Shown here piece by piece: positions 9,308-18,067 of a stretch of 64,000 nt of DNA. Positions within the stretch are counted from its first letter, which is position 1; every line of letters begins with the position of its first letter. Made by a program: the position numbers and the translations under genes. The notes under the pieces are model-generated. The model was not told where the DNA came from. It saw only the letters and a program-made list of their open reading frames with translations, and ran no database searches. This stretch comes from Armatimonadetes bacterium Uphvl-Ar2 (GTDB taxonomy: Bacteria; Armatimonadota; Fimbriimonadia; Fimbriimonadales; Fimbriimonadaceae). The DNA lies in assembly GCA_002162095.1 (NCBI GenBank), contig CP021424.1, positions 620,001 through 684,000 on the forward strand. The letters run 5' to 3'.

Positions 9308-10528
9308 ATGTCCGGGGACGCAGCCAGTTTTGATGCTTTTCGTCGGCGCCTGATCACGTCCTCGCGTCCGGTGGGTGGTCCCGCGCGCCAAGCGTGGTTC
9401 CAACAGTTTATGGCGTTTGTTCGTGCCAACTTCGGGGGTGCGGATATGCGCATCACCAAGCCGGGAGTGGCCGAGCGCATGTTCGGGGCGGAAATCGCCT
9501 TTCCTTTCGAAGCTCGTGCCATCTTGGTCGAGCAAATCACCGCCGCGGGTGGCAAGTGGTCCGAATCCGTGACCAACGAAGTCAAGGCCGTCGAAACCTT
9601 TGTCTACGCTGACCGCCTGGACGCGGTGTGCGAGTTCGCTCTCGAAACCGAAGAGGGCTACGTGACGGGGCGGATCAAGTTCCGCAACGCGCCGTTCTCG
9701 CCTGAAGCCGACCAGGATCGAGGCGATGAGCGCGAAGAGCGCGAACCGCGACCGAAGCCCGAAGCCCGTGAAGGCGAAGGCGAAGGCGAGGGCCGCGAAG
9801 ATCGGGGTGACCGAGGCGATCGGGGCGACCGAGGTGGCTACGGCGACCGACCGCGACGCGATTACGGTGACCGTGGTGGTGACCGTGGCCGTGGTGGCTA
9901 CGGCGACCGTCCGCCGCGCCGAGACTTTGGTGACCGCGACCGAGGTGGCTACGGCGATCGTCCGCGACGCGACTTTGGTGACCGAGGTGGCTACGGCGAC
10001 CGACCGCAACGCAGCTACGGTGATCGACCGAGCCGACCGTACGGCGACCGACCGCCGCGCCGCGACTTCAATGACCGTGGCGGCGACCGGGGTGGCTTTG
10101 GTGGCCCGCGACGCGACTTCGGTGACCGAGGTGGAGACCGCGGTGGCTATGGTGATCGACCGCGCCGAGATTTTGGTGACCGTGGTGGCGACCGGGGCGG
10201 CTTCGGCGGCCCGCGCCGCGACTTTGGTGATCGAGGCGGCGACCGTGGTGGAGATCGCGGTGGCTACGGCGACCGACCGCGCCGCGATTTCGGAGACCGT
10301 GGTGGCGACCGAGGCGGCTTTGGTGACCGCCCGCGACGCGACTTCAATGACCGAGGCGGAGACCGCGGTGGGGATCGTGGCGGAGACCGACCGGGTGGCG
10401 ATCGCCCGGGCAACGACCGACCGTTCTTCGACCGACGCCCCGGTGGGGGACGCCCGCCGTTCAAGGGTGGACGCCCAGGTGGTTCCGGCCGCCCGCCGTT
10501 CAAGAAGCGGTTCCGGGATAACGACTAA
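9308..10528 (+). CDS. Protein with small folded N-domain and long RGG/RGD-type disordered tail
   Basis: 406 residues. Residues 1-130 look folded ([39 protein letters not shown]) but I do not recognise a family. Residues ~135-160 are acidic and basic with a GEGEGEG run. From ~165 to the end the protein is made of units such as [19 protein letters not shown], rich in Arg, Gly, Asp and Tyr/Phe, ending GGRPPFKK. Such RGG/FGD tails are typical of RNA-binding and condensate-forming proteins. It has no signal peptide and should be cytoplasmic. An RNA-related role is inferred from composition only. The stop overlaps that of the convergent gene at 10525. Confidence 0.8.
   Translation: MSGDAASFDAFRRRLITSSRPVGGPARQAWFQQFMAFVRANFGGADMRITKPGVAERMFGAEIAFPFEARAILVEQITAAGGKWSESVTNEVKAVETFVYADRLDAVCEFALETEEGYVTGRIKFRNAPFSPEADQDRGDEREEREPRPKPEAREGEGEGEGREDRGDRGDRGDRGGYGDRPRRDYGDRGGDRGRGGYGDRPPRRDFGDRDRGGYGDRPRRDFGDRGGYGDRPQRSYGDRPSRPYGDRPPRRDFNDRGGDRGGFGGPRRDFGDRGGDRGGYGDRPRRDFGDRGGDRGGFGGPRRDFGDRGGDRGGDRGGYGDRPRRDFGDRGGDRGGFGDRPRRDFNDRGGDRGGDRGGDRPGGDRPGNDRPFFDRRPGGGRPPFKGGRPGGSGRPPFKKRFRDND
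9795..10500 (+). repeat. Low-complexity coding repeat (Arg-Gly-Asp units)
   Basis: Degenerate in-frame repeats built on GGTGACCG and GGTGGCTACGGCGACCG-type units encode GDRGG, GYGDRP and RRDFGD. Codons vary at third positions between units, so selection appears to act on the protein rather than the DNA. The bias opens long spurious frames on both strands across this stretch. Confidence 0.8.
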
Positions 10529-10866
10529 CTCTTCCGGTACGTCGAGGCGTCCATCTCGCGTACCTCAACCGTGACGCCCACCCGGGCGTCGGGCCAAAGC
10601 GACCTCATGCATTCGTGCATGAGGTCGCCCATTTTTTGCCTGAGCTCAAGGGGGCGACCACTCAGCACCGCCACCTCGAGGTGCGCGAACTCGCCCGGAT
10701 GCCCAGCACCGGTGATATAAGTTTCGACCACGGTCAGGGCCGCCTTCACGGCCTCCGGGCGCACCGTCTCCACCTCACTGAATTGCAGCACCAGCGCCCC
10801 CAGCACCTCGTTGGGCGCCAGGGGCAAGGCCACGCCTGCGCTTAACCTAAGCAGCAGGTGCGGCAT
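10525..10866 (-). CDS. Tautomerase-superfamily protein (5-carboxymethyl-2-hydroxymuconate isomerase-like)
   Basis: 113 residues. Starts [11 protein letters not shown], so Pro-1, the catalytic base of the tautomerase superfamily, is available after Met removal. The C-terminus [14 protein letters not shown] matches the usual end of CHMI-type proteins, and the length fits. The family catalyses keto-enol isomerisation in homoprotocatechuate breakdown, but no other gene of that pathway is here, so the substrate is unknown. Its start lies 20 bases inside the end of the upstream AI-2E-type gene, so the two are probably translated together. Confidence 0.75.
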   Translation of the reverse strand: MPHLLLRLSAGVALPLAPNEVLGALVLQFSEVETVRPEAVKAALTVVETYITGAGHPGEFAHLEVAVLSGRPLELRQKMGDLMHECMRSLWPDARVGVTVEVREMDASTYRKS

Positions 10867-12007
10867 CTTCCAGTTCGGCGCGGCGGTTGCGCATGATCTC
10901 CGCCACCGAAAGCAGCACGCTCAGGAACATCGGACCAAGCATGACCCCGATCGGACCGAAGAACAGAACCCCTGTGATGAGCGCAAAGAACAAGCCCACC
11001 GGCGGCATGCTCGCCTGGATAAAGAACGGCCGCAGGAGATTGTCGATGTTGGAGAGAATCGCCATGCCAAAAATCAGCATCGCAATCGCACGCCCCGTGT
11101 CCCCTTGCAGAACGAGCGTGATCACCACCGGGATGTACACCGACGGCGGCCCGAGCAGAGGGATACACGCCATCACAAAGGTCAACAAGCCAATGAGCAC
11201 GGCCCCTTTGATGCCGATGATGCCGGCAAACAGCCCCGCCAGCAAACCCTGAATGAAGGCCACGGCCACAATCGCCTTGGCGACCTCCTTGATGGTCGTC
11301 ACCAGCCGGTCCAGAATCAGGTTGCCCTCCTCCCTCCGCACGGGCAACAGGTCTACTGCGGGCCCCCGCAGTTTGTGCCCGTCTCGCAGGGCATAGAACA
11401 AGGCCACCAAGCTCATGAGTGTGATGACAATGACGAACACCAGCTTGCCAAGGAACTCCGCCACCGGGCGCGCCGAATTTTGGGCGAGTCGCGTTCCGTT
11501 TTCTTGAATGACCGCCGCGAGGTCAAGGTCCTTGAAGCCTAAGGTGTTCAAAGTCGGCTGAAGCCGCTTTTGCGCCTCGTGGGCCAGGTTTTCCAGCGTC
11601 GTGCCCCGCGGTTCAGCTTCGGCATTAATTTCGGCCACCAGTTGCCGGGCTTCGGCCACGGCGATGATGCCTGCCGTCGAAAGCGGCCCCAAGACCACGA
11701 AAATCAGCCCCAGCACCGTGAAGAGCGGGCCAAGGGTGTTGCCGATTCCCTCCAGCGGGCGACGGCCCCACTTGATGGCCTTGTCATTCGGGTCGCGAGA
11801 TGGGGCAATGATTGAAATCTGCTTCCGGTTGAAGTACGCCGCAATTCGCTGTGACGTCGGGTAGAGCAGGACGCCCAGAATGGCCGGCCACAAAATCGCC
11901 TGAATGAAGGGGCCATAAACGAACCCGGCTAGTACGAGGAGCGCCAGCAGGATGACCCAAAACCAGGGGCGGAACGCCGATGATTGATCAGGGGCGGGGG
12001 ACTTCAT
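10847..12007 (-). CDS. AI-2E family transporter (PF01594-type membrane protein)
   Basis: 386 residues with about seven to eight hydrophobic segments. Two are near the N-terminus (FRPWFWVILLALLVLAGFVY), then a soluble loop of ~150 residues, then a C-terminal membrane block containing GIKGAVLIGLLTFVMACIPL and FFGPIGVMLGPMFLSVLLS, typical of the AI-2E/TqsA/PerM family. Members are proposed exporters or ion antiporters; the name does not prove autoinducer-2 transport. Its ATG overlaps the stop of the CCA-adding enzyme gene by four bases (ATGA). Confidence 0.9.
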   Translation of the reverse strand: MKSPAPDQSSAFRPWFWVILLALLVLAGFVYGPFIQAILWPAILGVLLYPTSQRIAAYFNRKQISIIAPSRDPNDKAIKWGRRPLEGIGNTLGPLFTVLGLIFVVLGPLSTAGIIAVAEARQLVAEINAEAEPRGTTLENLAHEAQKRLQPTLNTLGFKDLDLAAVIQENGTRLAQNSARPVAEFLGKLVFVIVITLMSLVALFYALRDGHKLRGPAVDLLPVRREEGNLILDRLVTTIKEVAKAIVAVAFIQGLLAGLFAGIIGIKGAVLIGLLTFVMACIPLLGPPSVYIPVVITLVLQGDTGRAIAMLIFGMAILSNIDNLLRPFFIQASMPPVGLFFALITGVLFFGPIGVMLGPMFLSVLLSVAEIMRNRRAELEDAAPAA

Positions 12008-13401
12008 ACCGTTCTTTCACCTAACGAGACCCGCGCAAACTCGGTTGCGTTGGCCCGTAATTCTTCCAGCATAGCGGTTGCCGCCGCCTCGTCGCCCGGC
12101 TCCACCTGACCTTCGACCACTAAATCGCTTAGCCACTGCTTCAGGTTCCCCACCGCCGGGCCGGGCTCGAGCCCGCACAAGGCAATGATCTGTTCGCCGG
12201 TGAGGGGCGATTCGTAAGGGTTCTTGGCTTCCACCGGGGGTGGCAACGTGGCCAGCACCGCCCGCACATTGTCCGAATAGAACGTGCGCACGCCCGCCTT
12301 TAGCGCCCCCGCGTCGGCGTCGCACAGGCGCAACAGCGGTTCCAAGTTGTCGCCCAGGTCGCGCACCAGGCGCCGCGCGGCCGCCGGAGACACCTTCGGC
12401 ATACCCATAAAGCGCATGTGGTGGCGGATGAGCGCACTGACCTGCAGCGCCTCACGGTGTGGGAACCTGAGCCTTGAGAGGATGGTCATGGCCATGCGCG
12501 CCCCTTCCATCTCGTGGCCGTAGAACGTGATGCGCCCATCCGGCTTGCTGCCCTTGGTGGCGGGCTTGGCGATATCGTGCAGCAGCGCCGCCCAGCGCAC
12601 TGCCGCCTCGTCCCCGGCGGTGTTGTCCAGCGCGGCCAGCGAGTGGTGCCACACATCCAAGTGGTGATAGTCGCCTTGCTCACAGCCTTGGAGCGGCAAG
12701 AGTTCCGGCAAGAATTCCACCAGCAACCCGAGGTCGCTCAGGTCCTGCCAGGCGCGGCTCGCCTGCGGGTTGCGCATCATCTTCACCAGTTCATCGCGGA
12801 TGCGCTCCTGGCTAATGATGCTCAGGCGACTGGCTTCGGCTTGGATGGCCACGGCCAGCCCCTCGGCGTACTGCAAGTCCAACTGCCATCGGAATCGTAC
12901 GGCCCGTAGCATCCGTAGCGGATCCTCCCGGAACGTATGCACCGGGTCCAGGGGCGTGCGCAGGACGCCCACAGCGAGGTCCTCCCGGGCCATGCCCAGG
13001 GGGTCCAACACCTCGCCGGTGTAAATGTCTTGCAACAACGTGTTGATCGTGAAGTCGCGGCGCTGGGCGTCTTCCAGAATCGTGGCGGGCTCCACTTGCG
13101 GCTTGCGGCTGTCGCCCCGGTAGCTCTCTCGCCGGGCCGTCACCAGCTCAATCTGCGCCCCCGACACCTGCACCATGGCCGTGCCAAACCGCTCGTATGT
13201 CACCGGCGGGATGTCGCTCACGCCGATGTCAAACAGATGCCGTGCCAGGGCCGGGGCGTCCTTCGTGGTCACCAGGTCGAGGTCCGCGCTCTCGCCCTTG
13301 CCCAGTAGGGCATCGCGCACCCCGCCGCCCACCAGAAAGAGGTGCCCCTGAAATTCAGGTACCGCTTGGGCGATGATTTGCGCCGGTCGCGGGATCTGCA
13401 T
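12004..13401 (-). CDS. CCA tRNA nucleotidyltransferase / poly(A) polymerase family with HD domain
   Basis: 465 residues. The class II nucleotidyltransferase core is at residues ~20-150 (LVGGGVRDALLG, then the metal-binding SADLDLVTT), followed by the RNA-binding neck (RMLRAVRFRWQL). An HD domain follows at ~245-330 (HHSLAAL, WAALLHDIAKPAT, RHHMRF). It adds or repairs the 3' CCA of tRNAs. The local tRNA-Ala already encodes CCA, so repair is the likelier need for that tRNA. It heads the minus-strand group CCA enzyme - AI-2E transporter - tautomerase. Confidence 0.92.
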   Translation of the reverse strand: MQIPRPAQIIAQAVPEFQGHLFLVGGGVRDALLGKGESADLDLVTTKDAPALARHLFDIGVSDIPPVTYERFGTAMVQVSGAQIELVTARRESYRGDSRKPQVEPATILEDAQRRDFTINTLLQDIYTGEVLDPLGMAREDLAVGVLRTPLDPVHTFREDPLRMLRAVRFRWQLDLQYAEGLAVAIQAEASRLSIISQERIRDELVKMMRNPQASRAWQDLSDLGLLVEFLPELLPLQGCEQGDYHHLDVWHHSLAALDNTAGDEAAVRWAALLHDIAKPATKGSKPDGRITFYGHEMEGARMAMTILSRLRFPHREALQVSALIRHHMRFMGMPKVSPAAARRLVRDLGDNLEPLLRLCDADAGALKAGVRTFYSDNVRAVLATLPPPVEAKNPYESPLTGEQIIALCGLEPGPAVGNLKQWLSDLVVEGQVEPGDEAAATAMLEELRANATEFARVSLGERTV

Positions 13402-13517
13402 GGCCCTATTGTAATCCCCTGTGGCTCCCCGCCAGGGTGCGCTGGCCTTAGGTCTGCTTGACCGATGCCCAGGGCGTGGGGTTTAATTGTCATTCCAGTG
13501 GCTTCGGCCATCCGAGT

Positions 13518-13593
13518 GGGGGATTAGCTCAGCTGGGAGAGCGCCTGCATGGCATGCAGGAGGTCAGGGGTTCGAGCCCCCTATCCTCCACCA
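13518..13593 (+). tRNA. tRNA-Ala (anticodon GGC)
   Basis: A 76-base cloverleaf. The acceptor stem GGGGGAT pairs with ATCCTCC and keeps the G3:U70 pair that identifies alanine tRNA. The D arm contains AGCTCAGCTGGGAGAGC, the anticodon stem CCTGC/GCAGG encloses ATGGCAT (anticodon GGC), and the T arm contains GGTTCGAGCC. The 3' CCA is encoded (13591-13593). A T-rich stretch follows. Confidence 0.97.
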
Positions 13594-13627
13594 CTCTTTT
13601 CTCTATCTTTTTTGCAGACGCCTGCTT

Positions 13628-13674
13628 ACGCGTGGCCGTCCTCATTTTGAATCTCTCCCTTGGCCCCCACGCGT
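13628..13674 (+). promoter_or_regulatory. Inverted repeat in the leader of the E1 operon
   Basis: ACGCGTGG (13628-13635) and CCACGCGT (13667-13674) are perfect complements 31 bases apart, between tRNA-Ala and the start of the nine-gene operon at 13692. It could be a two-half-site operator or a leader hairpin. No local regulator gene can be tied to it. Confidence 0.3.
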
Positions 13675-13691
13675 GTAAACTCGCGCCGCCC

Positions 13692-14630
13692 ATGGAGACA
13701 TCCCAACGGGACGAACAGTTCTACCGATCCATGGTCCGCATGCGGGCCGTGGAGACGGAGTTGCTCGCCCTCTCGTCCGCTGGCCAACTGCGCGGCTCAT
13801 TGCACCTCGCCCAAGGGCAGGAAGCACTCCCCGCCGGGGCCGGGGCCGCCCTCCGCAAGGACGACTACGTTACCGCCACCTATCGGGGCCACGGCTACGT
13901 GCTGGCCAAGGGGGGTCCGCTCCTCCCCATCATCGCGGAGATCCTGGGCAAAGCCGCCGGGCTGGGCGGGGGCAAGGGCGGCAAGATGCACCTCTTTGAT
14001 CTCGAATACGGCATCCTGGGCACCAATGGCATCGTCGGGGCCGCCGTGGGCACGGCCGCCGGGGCTGCCTGGGCCGCGCAATTGCAGAAGACCGACCGGG
14101 TCGCTCTCACCGTCTGCGGCGATGGTGCTCTCAACCAAGGCCACGTCTCCGAATGCATGAACATGGCCGTGCTCTATCAACTTCCGCTCATCATCCTGTG
14201 CGAAAACAACCTCTATTCCGAAATGACGCCCCTTTCTCGCAGCCACGGTGATGTGAATCTAGCGGGCCGCGCGGCCGGGTTCGGACTGAACACCGCCCAG
14301 ATCGATGGCAACGACCCGGAAGCGGTCTACCAAGTGATGAGCGAGGCCGTGAACCGCGCCCGCACGGGCGGCGGACCGACCTTCATTGAAGCCGCCACCT
14401 ATCGCACCATCGGCCACTACCAGGCCGACTCGGGCATTGGCTACCGCACTGCCGAAGAGGTGGAAGCCTGGCGCGCCAAATCCCCGCTCGACCACTGGGC
14501 CGCCAAGCTGGGCAAACGCGCCCCGGCCATAGCCGCCGAAGAGCAAGCCGCGGTCCGCGCGGTCTTTGAAGAAGCTTGGGCCCTCCCCGGCCCCGACCCG
14601 CTGGCCGCCGGCACGCAGGTGTTCGCATGA
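13692..14630 (+). CDS. Thiamine-diphosphate-dependent dehydrogenase E1 component, alpha subunit
   Basis: 312 residues. The ThDP/Mg motif is GDGALNQGHVSECMNMA (~142-158) with the closing residues CENN; GGGKGGKMHLFD is the usual E1-alpha substrate loop. Length and motifs fit the pyruvate/acetoin dehydrogenase E1 alpha family (PdhA/AcoA). I chose the ATG at 13692 because the longer open frame runs back through the tRNA gene. E2 and E3 genes are absent from this operon, so acetoin-type chemistry, a shared E2, or another 2-oxo or acyloin substrate is possible. Its TGA overlaps the ATG of the beta subunit. Confidence 0.9.
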   Translation: METSQRDEQFYRSMVRMRAVETELLALSSAGQLRGSLHLAQGQEALPAGAGAALRKDDYVTATYRGHGYVLAKGGPLLPIIAEILGKAAGLGGGKGGKMHLFDLEYGILGTNGIVGAAVGTAAGAAWAAQLQKTDRVALTVCGDGALNQGHVSECMNMAVLYQLPLIILCENNLYSEMTPLSRSHGDVNLAGRAAGFGLNTAQIDGNDPEAVYQVMSEAVNRARTGGGPTFIEAATYRTIGHYQADSGIGYRTAEEVEAWRAKSPLDHWAAKLGKRAPAIAAEEQAAVRAVFEEAWALPGPDPLAAGTQVFA

Positions 14631-15604
14631 GCCAGATGTCCGTGGTGGAAGCCACCAACGCTGCTCTGCGCCAAGAACTGACCCGCGACCCCAAGGTCTT
14701 CGTCTACGGCGAGGACGTCGCCCACTACGGCGGCATGTTCCGGGTTACGGATGGCCTTCTCCGCGACTTCGGCGCCGACCGGGTCATTGACACCCCGATC
14801 TCGGAATCCGGCTTCCTCGGCATGGGCCTCGGGGCGGCCATGGCGGGCATGCGCCCGGTGGCCGAGCTGATGTTCATTGATTTCAGCCTGGTGGCGATGG
14901 ACCAACTGCTGAACAACATCGCCAAAACGCACTACATGAGCGGAGGCAGCGTGCCCGTGCCGCTCACCATCATTACCCAGGGCGGAGGCTATCGCGGCGC
15001 GGCCGCCCAGCACAGCCAAATGCTGGAAGCCTTGCTCCTCCACCTGCCGGGGCTCAAGGTCGTTCTGCCCTCCAATGCCGCCGATGCCAAGGGGCTGCTG
15101 GCCGCCGCCATCCGCGACGACAACCCGGTGGTGTTCATCAATCACAAGCAGCTCTTCGGGGCCAAGAGCGAAGTCCCCGACGGCGAACATATCGTCCCGC
15201 TGGGGCAAGCGCGCACGGTGCGCGAAGGGACGGACGTGACCCTCTTCACCTACTCGTACTTGGTGGGGATGGGCATGCAGGTGGCCGAAGAAGCCGCCGC
15301 CCAGGGGGTTTCGGTGGAAGTCGTTGACCTGCGCACTCTGAACCCGCTCGACTGGGATACCATCGCCGCAAGCGTGACCAAAACCCACCGCGTGGTCATT
15401 GCGCACGAGGCGCACATGCGCTGCGGCGTGGGCGTGGATCTCTCGCACCAGATTCAGTCCCGGCTGTTCGATGAACTCGATGCGCCCATCCAAGTCGTGG
15501 CGGCTCTGGATGCCCCCATCCCCTTCGCCAAGGAGCTGGAAGACGTGGTACTCCCCTCCCCCGCCCGCCTATTGGAGGCTTGCCTCGGGGCCGTGCGTGG
15601 GTGA
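14627..15604 (+). CDS. Thiamine-diphosphate-dependent dehydrogenase E1 component, beta subunit
   Basis: 325 residues with the transketolase pyrimidine domain (residues 1-180; YGEDVAHYGG, then TPISESGFLGMGLGAAMAG) and the C-terminal domain (DVTLFTYSYLVGMGMQVAEE, VIAHEAHMRCG). It forms the alpha2-beta2 heterotetramer with the preceding subunit. The start ATG overlaps the alpha stop (ATGA), which supports strict coupling. It resembles PdhB/AcoB/BkdA2-type proteins; the substrate cannot be set from motifs. Confidence 0.92.
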   Translation: MSQMSVVEATNAALRQELTRDPKVFVYGEDVAHYGGMFRVTDGLLRDFGADRVIDTPISESGFLGMGLGAAMAGMRPVAELMFIDFSLVAMDQLLNNIAKTHYMSGGSVPVPLTIITQGGGYRGAAAQHSQMLEALLLHLPGLKVVLPSNAADAKGLLAAAIRDDNPVVFINHKQLFGAKSEVPDGEHIVPLGQARTVREGTDVTLFTYSYLVGMGMQVAEEAAAQGVSVEVVDLRTLNPLDWDTIAASVTKTHRVVIAHEAHMRCGVGVDLSHQIQSRLFDELDAPIQVVAALDAPIPFAKELEDVVLPSPARLLEACLGAVRG

Positions 15605-16325
15605 GTTCGCCGGGAAGGCCGTGCTCGTCACGGGGGCCGCGCAAGGGATTGGCCAGGCTATCGCGGAGGCATTCCGGACGGAAGGGGCCACGGTTCTCGG
15701 GTTGGATCGCCAGGCTGGAGCCACCGAGATCACTTTCGAACTGAGTGAAGTGTCGGGCATTAATGCGCTGATCGACGGCCTCGAAACCTGCCCCGATGTG
15801 CTCGTCAACGCGGCGGGCATCTGCCACACCCGGCGGATGTTGGACATTGATCTTCCCTCCTTCGAGCAGACCTTCCGCATCAATGTGACGGCGGCCTTTG
15901 CCCTCATGCAAGCCACCGCCGCCCGGCTGATCCGCGAGGGGCGCAGCGGCTGCGTCATCAACATTGCCTCCAATTCCGGGTTCGTCCCCAAGCTGGAGCA
16001 GGCCGACTACGGCGCCAGCAAAGCGGCCTTGGTGTCGCTCACGCGCTCGGCGGCGCTGTCCCTCGGTCCGAGTGGCATCCGCGTTAACGCCATCGCCCCC
16101 GGCATCATTGATACGCCGCTCACCCAATCCATCGCGGTGCAGCGCGGCGAGGTGCGGGGCGTAGCGCCCGAAGAGACCCTCCGCCCGGTCATCGCCAACC
16201 TGCCTCTTGGCCGTATGGGCCAACCCGAGGAAATCGCGCAGATGGCGGTGTTCCTGGCCTCCGCCCGCGCGGCCTACATCACCGGGCAAACGATTTTGGT
16301 CGATGGCGGCCAATGGATGAGATAA
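15597..16325 (+). CDS. Short-chain dehydrogenase/reductase (SDR)
   Basis: 242 residues from the GTG at 15597, which overlaps the E1-beta end by eight bases and has GGAGG about 11 bases upstream. It has the Rossmann motif VLVTGAAQGIG (~9-19), the NAAG motif (VLVNAAGIC), the catalytic Ser in NIASNSG and YGASK (Tyr ~137, Lys ~141), and ends with TGQTILVDGGQWMR. This is a classical SDR that reduces or oxidises a sugar, polyol or keto compound with NAD(P). Operon position suggests it works on the same substrate as the E1 enzyme and the Gfo/Idh/MocA oxidoreductase. Confidence 0.9.
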   Translation: MGEFAGKAVLVTGAAQGIGQAIAEAFRTEGATVLGLDRQAGATEITFELSEVSGINALIDGLETCPDVLVNAAGICHTRRMLDIDLPSFEQTFRINVTAAFALMQATAARLIREGRSGCVINIASNSGFVPKLEQADYGASKAALVSLTRSAALSLGPSGIRVNAIAPGIIDTPLTQSIAVQRGEVRGVAPEETLRPVIANLPLGRMGQPEEIAQMAVFLASARAAYITGQTILVDGGQWMR

Positions 16326-16331
16326 ACGAAC

Positions 16332-16841
16332 ATGGGATTTAACGGCGTTTGGCATGCGAGCTTCACGGTCAAGAACCTGGAAGCCAGCCTCGAGTTCTAC
16401 TGCGGCCTTTTGGGGCTGGAGATCTACCATCAGCAGGTGCAGCACAACGAGTACACGGCGAAGTTGGTGGGCTACCCCGATGCTCACCTCAAGGTGGCGA
16501 TGCTCCGCATCCCCAACGCCTTTGTGGGGCCGAGCGGCCACCACCTGGAGCTCGTGGAGTACGTCCACCCGGCGGGCGAACCCACCGATGTCTCCACCAA
16601 CCGCCCCGGCGCCCCGCACTTGGCGTTCATCACCGATGACATCCACGCCGATTACGCGCGCCTCGCCGCGGCGGGGGTCCGGTTCAAAGCGCCCGCCCCG
16701 GTGGCCATCGAGCAGGGGGTGAACCAGGGTGGCTTCACCGTCTACTTCCTGGACCCCGACGACATCACGCTGGAAATGCTGCAGCCGCCCGCCGGGCGAC
16801 CCTGGGGCAGCCTGAACGGGTTGGAAGTTCCCCGGCCATGA
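16332..16841 (+). CDS. VOC-family (glyoxalase/dioxygenase fold) protein
   Basis: 169 residues with paired VOC modules: WHASFTVKNLEASLEFYCGL (residues 6-25) and GAPHLAFITDDIHADYARL, ending in YFLDPDDITLEMLQPP. His-8, His in HHLELVEY, His in PHLAF and the final Glu in LEML are at the usual metal-ligand positions. The family includes lyases, isomerases, epimerases and dioxygenases; a lyase, dioxygenase or sugar-related role is possible here. It lies 6 bp after the SDR, and its stop overlaps the next ATG. Confidence 0.88.
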   Translation: MGFNGVWHASFTVKNLEASLEFYCGLLGLEIYHQQVQHNEYTAKLVGYPDAHLKVAMLRIPNAFVGPSGHHLELVEYVHPAGEPTDVSTNRPGAPHLAFITDDIHADYARLAAAGVRFKAPAPVAIEQGVNQGGFTVYFLDPDDITLEMLQPPAGRPWGSLNGLEVPRP

Positions 16842-18067
16842 TCGAGCTGGTCCTGACCACCCGCGAACAGGACACGTTCGAAGCGGCCCTGGCCTGGCAG
16901 ATTGAGGAGTTCCAGCGGCAGCACCCGGATGTGCGCATTACCGTCCAGCCCCGCCCGATTCACGACCATTACGTCGCGATGGTGGAGCAGGGCGGAGCGG
17001 CCGATGTGGACCTCTTTTTGTGTTGCACGGACTGGCTCCCGGACGCCGCCGCCCAGGGCCTTCTCACCCCTCTGGATGAACTGTTTGCCGCCGCGCCCCT
17101 GCCCGATTGGCCGAACGCCTGGCACCCCGCCATGCAGAAGCTGGTGGTCCAGCAAGGCCAGTGGGTGGGGCTGCCGTGGCACGACGGGCCGGAGGTATTT
17201 ATGGTGCGCACCGACCTCTTCGAAGACGCCAAAGAGCAGGCGGCCTTCGCCGAGCAGTACGGCCGGCCCTTGCGGGTGCCCGCCACCTGGAGCGAATTTG
17301 TGGAGGTGGCGCAGTTCTTCACCCGGCCCGAACAGGGCCAGTGGGGCGCGGTGTGCGCGGGGCTCACCGACGGGCATAACAACGTTTACGATTTCCTGAT
17401 TCAGCTTTGGAGCCGGGGCGGCACCCTGCTGGATGACCAACTCCGCCCCCAATTCCACGACGAGATCGGGGTGGAAGCCCTGACGTTCCTCTACGACCTC
17501 TTCCACCGGCACCGCGTGATCGCCCCCGAGTGCCTGGGGATGGGCAGCGTGGAATCGGGCGATTTCTACGCGCAAGGCCACGCCGCAATGATGTGGAACT
17601 GGTGCGGATTTGCCGCCGTGTGCGAGTTGCCCGAGCTCAGCCGGATTGTGGGCCGGAACCGCTGCACTCGGCTCCCCGCCGGCGACGGCCCCGCCGGTCG
17701 CTCGGTGTCCCTCAACATCTACTGGGCGCTCACCGCTGGACGCAACGGCCGCCACCCCGAGGTGGTGCGTGACTTCTTGGCGCATGTTTCCCGCCCGGCC
17801 TGCGACAAGGTGACCTCGATGGTGGGGGCCAACGGGACGCGACTAAGCACATGGCGCGACCCCGACGTGCAACAGAAGTATCCGCACTACGCCATCATCG
17901 AGGACGTCCACAGCCAAACGCTCACCCTCCCGGCCATCCCCGCCTATACGGCCATCAATGAGGCGATTTCCCGGGCCGTGCACCGGGTGGTGCATGAGCA
18001 TCAGCCCGTGGCCCCGAGCCTGGCGCAGGCCGCCCAGGAGACCACGGAGATCCTGGCCACGCCATGA
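16838..18067 (+). CDS. Extracellular-solute-binding-like protein (family 1 fold) without signal peptide
   Basis: 409 residues. The body looks like a family 1 sugar-binding protein (FQRQHPDVRITVQPRPI, VDLFLCCTDWLPDAAAQGLL, WVGLPWHDGPEVFMVRTDLF, GHAAMMWNWCGF). The N-terminus is MIELVLTTREQDTF, with no signal peptide or lipobox, and the ATG overlaps the VOC stop (ATGA), which leaves little room for another start. The protein should therefore stay in the cytoplasm unless the start is wrong. No matching MalF/MalG permeases are in this operon; the importer here is RbsBAC-type. It could be a cytoplasmic ligand-binding or chaperone-like protein derived from a transporter component. Confidence 0.82.
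   Translation: MIELVLTTREQDTFEAALAWQIEEFQRQHPDVRITVQPRPIHDHYVAMVEQGGAADVDLFLCCTDWLPDAAAQGLLTPLDELFAAAPLPDWPNAWHPAMQKLVVQQGQWVGLPWHDGPEVFMVRTDLFEDAKEQAAFAEQYGRPLRVPATWSEFVEVAQFFTRPEQGQWGAVCAGLTDGHNNVYDFLIQLWSRGGTLLDDQLRPQFHDEIGVEALTFLYDLFHRHRVIAPECLGMGSVESGDFYAQGHAAMMWNWCGFAAVCELPELSRIVGRNRCTRLPAGDGPAGRSVSLNIYWALTAGRNGRHPEVVRDFLAHVSRPACDKVTSMVGANGTRLSTWRDPDVQQKYPHYAIIEDVHSQTLTLPAIPAYTAINEAISRAVHRVVHEHQPVAPSLAQAAQETTEILATP

Noticed and set aside
9281-10574. Long open frames on the minus strand and in another plus frame across the RGD-repeat gene, and a CRISPR-like look of the DNA repeat
   Set aside because: They arise from the codon bias of the RGD/GYGD repeat. The plus-strand frame from 9308 has a sensible folded N-domain. 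The units have no constant repeat or unique spacers, so it is not a CRISPR array.
10847-12007. Quorum-sensing locus based on the AI-2E transporter name
   Set aside because: No luxS, lsr genes or AI-2 kinase are near. The family name is historical and many members transport other solutes.
13458-13691. Upstream extension of the E1 alpha frame
   Set aside because: It would read through the tRNA-Ala gene. The ATG at 13692 gives a normal family N-terminus.
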